Source: Hericium rajendrae
Lineage: Eukaryota > Basidiomycota > Agaricomycetes > Russulales > Hericiaceae
Assembly: GCA_033439255.1 (NCBI GenBank)
Contig: JAVRDV010000019.1
Span: 1-64,000, forward strand
Direction: 5' to 3'
Length of the DNA: 64,000 bases
A program made the translations under genes and the position numbers. Under the pieces are notes generated by a model. The model made no database searches. It saw only the letters and a program-made list of their open reading frames with translations, and was not told the DNA's origin. Shown piece by piece: positions 56,168-64,000 of this stretch. Positions within the stretch are counted from its first letter, which is position 1. Every line of letters starts with the position of its first letter.

Positions 56168-56867
56168 ATGCTTGCACCACTCCGACAGGTTGCCCGTCGG
56201 TCTTTCCTGACCTTTGCTCGTCCACTCTCGACTATCCCTCCGCACCCCCCAAATAATGTACCATCCACGAGTCCCATAGCGCCTTCGTTGGCGCCAGGCT
56301 CCTCCGTCGCGGTGCTGGCCCCGCAGAGCCCGGCATCGCCCACTCCTCAGCCGCGTCCAGGCCAGCCGATTCTCCTTGACATACCTCCCGTCGAAGACCC
56401 GCTTCTCCAGTACCTCACCAACAGCATCATGAGGCACGGCAACCGCAAGCAAGCCTCGCGCATCGTGTCGCGCACGCTCCTCTGGATACACGCGTTCACA
56501 CGCGCCCCGCCACTGCCCGTCCTGCGCGAGGCGATCCTGAGCGCGGCGCCCGCTGTGCGCAGCGTGACGCACAAGCACGGCGGGAAAAGCGTCTCGCGGC
56601 CCGTGGCGCTGAGCGAGCGCCAGCGCACGCGGTACGCTGTGAAGTGGATCCTAGACCAGAGCAAGCAGGGCAAGACGGGACAGACGCTGGAGGAGCGGCT
56701 GGCGCGGGAGGTTATTGCTGTGCTCCAGGGCTCGAGCAGTGTGCACGAGACGAAGAAGCGGATCCACGATTTCGCGATGCTGAACAGGTATGTCTGCGCT
56801 GCGTGTTATTGGGCGACCACGTTTCTAACAGCCTTGAACCAGAGGAAATGCAGAATTGCGGGTTTAG
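56168..56867 (+). CDS. RSM7: mitochondrial ribosomal protein uS7m (Rsm7)
   Basis: Small-subunit protein that binds the 3' domain of mitochondrial 12-15S rRNA. Exons 56168-56787 and 56843-56867, 214 aa. N-terminal presequence (LAPLRQVARRSFLTFARPLS), a Pro/Ser linker, then the uS7 fold: DPLLQYLTNSIMRHGNRKQA, LREAILSAAPAVRSV, RQRTRYAVKWILD, LAREVIAVLQGSSSVHETKK. The last exon adds only GNAELRV; without the splice the protein would run on in an unrelated frame, so the intron is needed. Confidence 0.88.
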
Positions 56868-57016
56868 ACAGCCTTTTGTTCCTGCCGCATGCATCTGCAT
56901 GCTGCTCACGAAAACATTATCGTATCCTTCTCTTCCTCAGTATAGATAATAACATCATATATTGCATCCCACCATAACAGTCCCTTTCGAATGAAGTACA
57001 GCTCATCTACCTGGCA

Positions 57017-58504
57017 CTAGCTAAGTACCCGGTCACTGATGAGCAGCATTTCTGCCGATTTGGCCTGGGTTTCGGTGCTCAGAAGGATATCATCAGCCCA
57101 TATGGGCGTATTCGCCCAATATTGATTGCACACAATGTCAAATTTAATGGGCAGAAATGGATCTTCCTCCCGGATACCCACGAAGAAAACAGGAACACGT
57201 TGGCGTCGTCTATACGGAGCGTCCGTGAAGTCCACAACGGCATCGTGCAGACGATCGTTCCAGGCTTGAATAAGTCTCCCACAGACCTTAAAGAAGAGAG
57301 ATGACGAGTCAATCTCACTTGAATACGACTTGGCAGGGCATCAAGCCCCGTGGTCGTCCAGGTCGTTTCGCCCCCAGATCGCTGAAGCGTTACCAGGTGA
57401 GCAGCTTCTATCTTCGTGAAGTATGTGCAGCAAAGAGCAGCGCACCCGTAGGAGTCCGATCAAGGCGCGAAATGTCCTTGATGAGGAAGTTGCGTGCGCG
57501 TGCCCTGATGAAGAGTCGGTGCAAGCTCCAAACAAAGTTGTCCATGATGTCGTCCGTCGTTCTTGTGTTGGGCTCATTTTCGTCTTCGTCATCTCAAGCG
57601 GTGTGCGCCGAGTGTGCGCCGGCGGAAGCGTACGCCGGAACGGCAGCCTTTTTTATTGAGGTCAGCATCGAAATTTATCAATGCCGTTACACATTCGACG
57701 AGGGACTCACTTCATATCAAGGTTCTCTAATCAAAGCACTATGAGAAGTCCACCCGCAGAATATCGTCCAAAGACGTATCATACAGCGTGTTCAACGGTG
57801 GCAAGTGATTTTCTCCATGGAACTTGACAATATGCTGGTCGAGCTGCATCTCAAGCTCATAGTTCCTCACGCTGTCTCATGGATATAGGGCTTTCGGTAT
57901 AGTCTCGCCACGCGTTTGCGGCGAGATGATGCACCTAGTAGCTCGGTCAAAACGCGTACACATCGCTGAACAATTGAAGTTGTGCAACTTACCCAGATGA
58001 CAATGTCCCTCCTCACAAATGCGACGTCACGCTTACTGAACACATCTCCCCCTACATATACATAGACAATCAGCACAAGGGTCCTTTCAGGACCGTCCGA
58101 TTCACAATATGACGATGTGGTGGATGCCGTCAAGACCGTGCCACGCTGATGATAGCAAGACGGGGGTCCCTGACAGCAATGCAGGCGTGCTCCGAAGTTA
58201 GACGCTGTATCATGAAGGAAGGAGGTGACTCCCGCGTCCGAAAATGTTCTTCCCATTTGAGTAGTTCGTTAATTTCGTCGCCTGCCGCACCCGCGGCTTG
58301 CCTGGTCTCTTCGGTGCATACGTTGCTGATATCTTCCGTGTCGTTATTAGCGTAGCTTGTCTTTTGGGTGTGGCCAAGACTAGGGTCCCCGATATCCTCA
58401 TAATCACCGTTGATATTCCCGGTTACCTCAGTCCAGGCGCCTTTGAAAGGAGCATCTGACGAGGGATCGTCCTCGGCGGCTTGCTTAAACGCAACTGAAG
58501 GCAT
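57017..58504 (-). CDS. uncharacterised multi-exon locus, structure unresolved
   Basis: Several protein-like segments on the minus strand: 58504-58140 (MPSVAFKQAAEDDPSSDAPF, acidic, then SEHACIAVRDPRLAIISV), 58090-58010 (LVLIVYVYVGGDVFSKRDV), about 57850-57743 (ELEMQLDQHIVKFHGENHLP ... LDDILRVDFS then stop), about 57550-57450 (IMDNFVWSLHRLFIRARARN) and 57265-57017 (AWNDRLHDAVVDFTDAPYRR, FDIVCNQYWANTPIWADDIL). I could join some with fair introns, but not all in one frame. It may be two genes or one damaged gene. No family recognised. Confidence 0.4.
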
Positions 58505-58832
58505 AGGTGTCGTGGCGCAAGAGATACGGAAAGAAATGTGTTCTGTGGTACTTGGCTTGAGACCCTCATTCTTATACCTCTGCCACTACCGTTATTGTTG
58601 CTGTAGGGACAGTAGTAGTTGCACATTAAATGTACAATCTCACACCAAAGGAGCAGTCGTTGTTTCGTGGTTGCTTGGGCCTCGGCAAATCCCACTATAC
58701 TTGTGCTCTTTAAAATCGTCAAACCAGTTGTACAATGCAGCTTTACATCCTACATCTTCAAAATTTGTCTGCCCACTATAGTTTGAATGCCTTTGGAAAG
58801 GACAGGAGAGGACCTATGGGTGGCATCTCGGT

Positions 58833-61800
58833 TCACGGACCACCATTCAATGCTCTCTTCACTTCCGTCAACATCGAATCGCCGTCGCATCGCAGCCTCC
58901 ACAAACAGCTGTCGTCTTCCGTCTCGCGTAGCCGAAGAGCCGCTGTTCCGTGTGTTCCACCTTGAGAGCGTAACAGCAAAATCTTTAATTCGCCTGAAAA
59001 AAGAAAAAGAAAACTTCGTGGTCATTGTCAAACCAGTCAGGCCAGAGAAAGACGCACCTTCAAAAGGTGGCTGGTCAGTAGAGAGCACAATCATCCTGCA
59101 TTGTAGGCCCTGCAATCTTCGGACGATCGCGTCGCTAGGAAGCTCGAGCCATCCTCTCGCAGCCCAGTCCTCGAGTGAGTCCCAGAGTGCTTTGAAATCT
59201 ATCTCTTGTGCATGGCTATCGCTCTGCCCTGAAGATGGAACTGGTTCTGCAACGAATGGCGAGTCGAGGCTTATAAGATCGACTCGGGATCCCTGGCTCA
59301 GACGTTGAGAATCTTTCATCATAACCCATATAACAACTTGACATACCAATTGATCAATAGACGTTTCCTTCCGCGAGGACGGAGCTGCAGTCTTGGTTGT
59401 CTGTCACGGGACATTGAGAAGGCCTTCATCGTCATTGAACATTACGTGACTCACCGCCGCATTCGACAAACGGCGCAGCTCCTCGCTGCCTGCTGCAAGT
59501 GCCAGCTCTCCAGCGGTCGCTGTCCGCGAGAGCACATCATCTGATGCCAGTCCGTGGCCGCTCATTCCACTGAGAGCGCTTGCAGGCCGCAAGTCTTCAA
59601 ACGGATCGAGCGACGTCGTCGATCGTGAGCTGCTTGCAGTTCGCACGCCAATACGCGGGCGGTCCGTGCGCGAGACGGGGGGAGGCGGGTCGTACGCCGC
59701 ATAGCGCAGTTTAGAGCCTGGCTGAGAGGTGCGGGAGCTGACCGAGGACGAACGACGCGATGCAGAATCACGGCCTGTTTCTTGCCGTTCTCTCGATGGT
59801 CGAGATGAAGAGGGCTGGTATGTCTCGAGCGCAGCAACAAAATCTGGAAGCTGGAACGGGTCAGCGGGCTCGGATCCTGAGATGATACTAAATCGTACAG
59901 AGCGAGATTTAGCATTCGAGATGATGTCTTTCAGTGTATCATGTTGATTTGCAAGATCTCTAAATTGATCACATCGCTGGAGAAAAGGTGAGTTCCGTTA
60001 TAAAAACGTAAAGATATGGAGAACTGGCGCACACGTTGAATATGGCGTCCGGATATAACGCCCAGAGCGACGGCACTGTCCATCGTTTCTGGTGGAACTT
60101 TGTCACATTCCGCCGCTAGTCGCAGCATGGTCAGAAGACAGGCGTCCTGCACCGAAACTGAAGATAGGTGAGACCACGGCTCATCGATTTCAAAGATAGA
60201 CATACCAGGGTATGATTGAAGTTTGGGCGCGATTGTCTGCAACAAAGCAGTTGGTGCGACAGGGACACGACCTGTGTATTCACATGCTAAAGCAGCGGCG
60301 ATGACCATGAAAGTCGAGTTCGGAGGATCGCTCGAATCGACAATGGTTGTGAGGACGTTTGTTGCGAAGCTCAAGTTGAACGTCGGGTCGCCTGCTGACT
60401 GTGAGATCATGACCGAGAATAAGGGATGAGCGACTCACGATCTCCAACATAAGCCAGAATTGCCTCCACCGCTGGTTGACAAACAGTCCTTGGTCCTGCC
60501 TGTTTCGACGCGGTAGTTAGAGACTTGCAGATGTTCTGTACGAACTGGGCGTAAGTCTCTCCGTTATCCGCGGACAGGACTTCAACAATCTCCAGAAGAC
60601 GGCAAATGAGCTCGTCAGATGGCGGAAAGGAGCCATCCAAGGCTTGTGAAAGTTGGTCAAAATATGATGCGATGATTCCGGTGTCAACTCTCGATAATAA
60701 CCGCAGCGTCTGTTGTTTCTATGTCAGCGTTGCTCTCTAGAAAGCCTTTGGTACTTACCTTCCTTCGAATACTCTTATCCGGCGACTCCAGAAGCTGCAT
60801 GATACGTTCGACCTCCCAGGCGTCGAGGACTGCTGTCGTTTCTGGAGATGTACCGGCCCACAAGTCGGGGTGAACACATTCTATACAAGATAGGAAGACA
60901 TATCGATCTGCAGGGAGGTCCGAAGACAGAAGGTGCCGGACATCGGCGACGGCTGACGCGATTTTGGGACGTTGGGTAGCTGACAGCTTGTCGAGAGATA
61001 TAGACTGCAGGGCTCTGAAACTTTCTAACAGAACGCCTAGCGTCTGATTTGAGTATAGCTTTCACGCAGGAAGGGGGAAAGATATTACTGTGTGTGCGGG
61101 AGCCAGTCGTTGAAACGTCATGAATCAGATCCAAAACAAGCTGAACATCTGTCGTCGAGGGTCTGGAATCCAAAGTGATGCCTATCAGAATAATGAAATG
61201 ATTTGTTCGAGGCACTTACTCGGCGGAGCGTAGGAATCTCAGACAATTTAACGTCAGCTGCTTTGATACTGCAGAAACTGTCAAGGATTTGCGAGAATGT
61301 CGCAAGATGTTGGTGATGGCAGAACGCGCGCCTTGGTCAATAAGACCATTCTGAACGAGTCAAAGCTTGTACAGTTTCACCTTGAGAAAAATCTTACTTT
61401 CTGTAGAAGGATACAGACAATGATGGCAGAAGCAAGGACCGTCGGCTCTGTATCCTTCAGGCGACGCACGATTCCTTCAGAGTTATGCTGCATAATTGAG
61501 GAGTCATGGAAAGCAAGCGCACGACATGCCAGGATTGCTCGACGTCGGACGTAAGGCCTGCAGGGAAAATGAACAGTGAAAAGCAGGACAAGAACACTTT
61601 AATACATACTGACGAGTTATGTGATATCAGATCACGCAGCCGAGACTGGACAGCAGGAACGACGTCATCTGAGGGAGATTGATTGATATAATCCAAAGAG
61701 AGGCAGATCCGAGGGGTATCGAGTGATTCCAAATCCTTGACACCACCGTAAGACTGAGCATCAATTGATCGCGACATTATCTCCTTACCTTTCGAAGGGT

Positions 61801-62269
61801 ATTCACGAGCATGAGACGAAGTTCGTGGTCTGGAGGCATAATCTCAGTGCAGAAGAGATATCCTGTGCGTTGCTTAGGAAATCAGAAGTGCAAGATAATA
61901 TGCCAACGTGCCTACTCTTCGCTCCGACAGAGTCGAGCCTGCTTCAGCGAGGCTCACAGCATGAGGTAGAGCGAATTCGAGCTGACTTGAGGGAATGCCT
62001 GTCACAGCAGTCGTATAGCAGTAAAGAAGCAATATTAGACACTCTTTGATTTGATCCTGAATAAAATCTCCAAATTAGTGACACCTCTGTAGTTCAACAC
62101 AGAAACCTACTAATACGAGACTAGGGCGTGATAGTCGAGCTTCTAAAGATTCAACCTCGCTCACTAGAATTCGATCTGCGTCTTGAATGGTTGTAGCCGA
62201 TTCTACACGACGCACGAGCCTATAATGCTCCCTGCTGGTTGCACCAGATGATGAGAAGGGGACGTCCAT
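58833..62269 (-). CDS. AP-complex large subunit, AP-4 epsilon-like adaptin
   Basis: Adaptin-N (HEAT-solenoid) subunit of a clathrin-adaptor-type complex for vesicle sorting. The start at 62269 reads MDVPFSSSGATSREHYRLVR, then ADRILVSEVESLEARLSRPS. Later come MPPDHELRLMLVNTL, YINQSPSDDVVPAVQSRLRD, LISHNSSVRRRAILACRALA and many further short exons. Exons near 60640-59990 give ICRLLEIVEVLSADNG, QPAVEAILAYVGD, TNVLTTIVDSSDPPNSTFMV and LRLAAECDKVPPETMDSAVA. A Ser/Arg hinge follows (about 59915-59450), then an ear-like end, LWDSLEDWAARGWLELPSD, closing ... KRALNGGP at 58833. I did not fix every exon. AP-4 epsilon is favoured over gamma or AP-1 by recall of related fungal proteins. Confidence 0.75.
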
Positions 62270-62560
62270 GGCGTCGCACACTATGACACGTTGGGTGCAG
62301 GACGCTGAACGCTGATGTGCTGAAATACCAGTGCCCGTGAGCGCATGAAGAGAGCTTGCCAAACCAGAGAGAGCCCAAAGTACGGCGCCAACGCGTGCTG
62401 CGCGCAGCACATGACATGCGCGCTCAGTTGGGCGGCCTCGGTGCGGCAGCCAGCCTTGTATCTCGTTCTCGTTCCTTTCGCGCATCGCTCTGTGTAAGAG
62501 AAGAAACCAGTGGCTGGCGAAGGCTCCTCTCATTATCATCAGTAGGATTTCGAGTTCGAC
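62270..62560. promoter_or_regulatory. bidirectional promoter, adaptin gene and BUB2
   Basis: 291 bp between divergent start codons; must contain both promoters. No TATA box seen. Confidence 0.4.
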
Positions 62561-63796
62561 ATGGCTTCTGCAACCGCAACAGCACACTCGTTCAACAAGA
62601 TCTTAAATCAACCGAGATCTTCATCGAAAGCGCGTTCAGCGCAAGATACAGAAGAGGCCGTTAAGAAGCTGAGGCGGTTAATTCTTATCGAAGGAATTCC
62701 ATCTGCCGTTGTGAGTCCACTTCAGAGCCTTGAGGAACTTGACAGACCCTAAGCCCGTTCAGGACCCAACACTACGACCGCGGATATGGAAGATATTCCT
62801 ACGCGTCAACGAACTGCCTGCTGATACATTTCTTGAATATGTTGGGCGAGGACCATGCGAAGTCCGAGAGAAGATACGCAATGATACGTTTCGGTGTGTT
62901 TTGTTGATTTTGTTTCCGGGCATTGGAAGCTGACTCTTAGCAGGACATTAGCTACAGATCGTGGTTTCAAGGAACGCGTGAGGGAGGACATGCTGGTTCG
63001 ATTGCTCGACGCCTTCGTCTGGCGAAATCACGGTGAGCTTCGTGGTCGTGATGCTCGTCAACTCTGGACTGACCGGTTCGCAGATCGACAAGAAAGCCAG
63101 CAACTAGGTTTTACATATGTTCAAGGGATGAATGTCCTCGCCGCACCATTCCTCTACACCATGCCGTCTGAGGTGGAGGCATTTTTCTGCTTTGCTAAAT
63201 TCATCGAGGAGTCATGTCCTTTGTACGTTCAACCTACACTAGAGGGAGTGCACCGAGGCCTGAAGGTAACGCTTATCCCTTCTATCTGGCTGTACATTCG
63301 CTGAATGGATATTCATGCAGCTACTTGATCGCTGTTTAAAGATCGTAGATCCTGGGCTGTATTCTTATCTTCGGTCAAAAAATCTCTCCGCCGAAATATA
63401 CGCTTTCCCTTGTGAGTACCCTGGCTATTCCAGCAAATGACGTATCCTAACATTCTGTGCAGCCGTCCTCACTCTCTGCGCGTGCACTCCGCCGCTTGAC
63501 CAAGTCCTCCAACTATGGGACTTCCTCCTTGCGTTTGGTGTGCATCTGAACGTACTGTGCGTCATCGCACAACTACTTTTGATGCGCGAAAAAGTCATGA
63601 ACTCGTCTTCGTGCGTATCTTTTTTCTGGTGCCTTTGATTTCGTACTAACGTTGTTCCAGGCCTATGCGTCTGCTTCGCACGTTTCCTCCGCTCGAAGCT
63701 CTTCCGGTCATCGGAATCGCTGTGACTCTTGTGCGTGATCTTCCCGCCGAGCTGTATGACGAGCTCGTGCGTCATCCGTACGAAGTCATAGCCTAG
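62561..63796 (+). CDS. BUB2: TBC-domain GAP Bub2 (Cdc16 homologue), spindle checkpoint
   Basis: GTPase-activating subunit (with Bfa1/Byr4) for Tem1/Spg1, holding mitotic exit until the spindle is positioned. Exons 62561-62710, 62763-62893, 62944-63032, 63084-63265, 63321-63411, 63463-63610 and 63661-63796, 308 aa, the family size. TBC fingers are both present: the arginine finger in KIRNDTFRTLATD and the glutamine finger in YVQGMNVLAAPFLY. Also LLDAFVWRNH, CPLYVQPTLEGVHRGLKLLD, AEIYAFPSVLTLCACTPPLD and LWDFLLAFGVHLNVLCV. Complete. Confidence 0.95.
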
Positions 63797-64000
63797 TCTC
63801 CTGCCTCGTCTTCTCCGTCACCTTTCTGGCCGCACACCTATACCGTACTTATGCTCGCGCATCTTTTCGCTTTTTGTTTTGTTGCTGTCTTCTCGATATC
63901 TTCAATGTCTATGTCAACACCCATGTACAGCAGCACACACTATGTATCCAGGTATTTATATCGTTTTGTTTCCATAATTAATATCATCTCGTGCTGGCAA

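Noticed and set aside
1-64000. CRISPR arrays, operons or bacterial-type signals
   Set aside because: Spliceosomal introns throughout show a eukaryotic nuclear genome; the only spaced repeat array is the ubiquitin-junction minisatellite.

Overview
The window looks like a gene-dense segment of an Agaricomycete (mushroom-forming basidiomycete) nuclear genome. Coding exons are GC-rich. Nearly every gene is cut by introns of about 45-60 nt with GT...AG borders and a CTRAC/CTGAC branch site. The single large mobile element is of the Plavaka type, a family described from basidiomycetes. I worked out splice models by hand; for almost all genes the exon lengths sum to a multiple of three and give a protein that ends on a natural stop.

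Layout. 1-2.86 kb: 3' part of the SKN7/Prr1 two-component transcription factor. 3.38-11.65 kb: a Plavaka DNA transposon with perfect 28-bp terminal inverted repeats. It carries a 13-exon transposase that appears whole, a 14-copy minisatellite encoding the polyubiquitin junction (LRGG-MQIFVK), and a second gene of the kind that travels with such elements. 11.85-14.96 kb: a large inverted duplication with two intact tail-to-tail copies of a Rossmann-fold gene. 16.3-20.2 kb: two 26S proteasome lid genes, RPN7 and RPN6, side by side. 21.3-26 kb: an F-box gene, two small paralogous ORFs and a coiled-coil protein. 26.8-40.4 kb: APN1, a BTB protein, a BuGZ/ZNF207-like zinc-finger protein, a membrane alpha/beta hydrolase, a (6-4)-type photolyase, another F-box protein and a TLC membrane protein. 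40.7-50 kb: an OB-fold protein resembling shieldin-2, a hypothetical protein, the GTP/GDP carrier GGC1, splicing factor SPP2 and carnitine acetyltransferase. 50.3-57 kb: ADE8, a tandem pair of YCII-domain genes, ISA2, a Yippee-type protein and mitoribosomal RSM7. 57-63.8 kb: an unresolved locus, an AP-complex large subunit (AP-4 epsilon-like), and the spindle-checkpoint GAP BUB2.

The host part is housekeeping: protein turnover (RPN6, RPN7, F-box proteins), DNA repair (APN1, photolyase, OB-fold protein), mitochondrial Fe-S, translation and transport functions (ISA2, RSM7, GGC1), splicing (SPP2) and mitosis (BUB2, BuGZ). The most unusual feature is the ubiquitin-derived tandem repeat inside the transposon.
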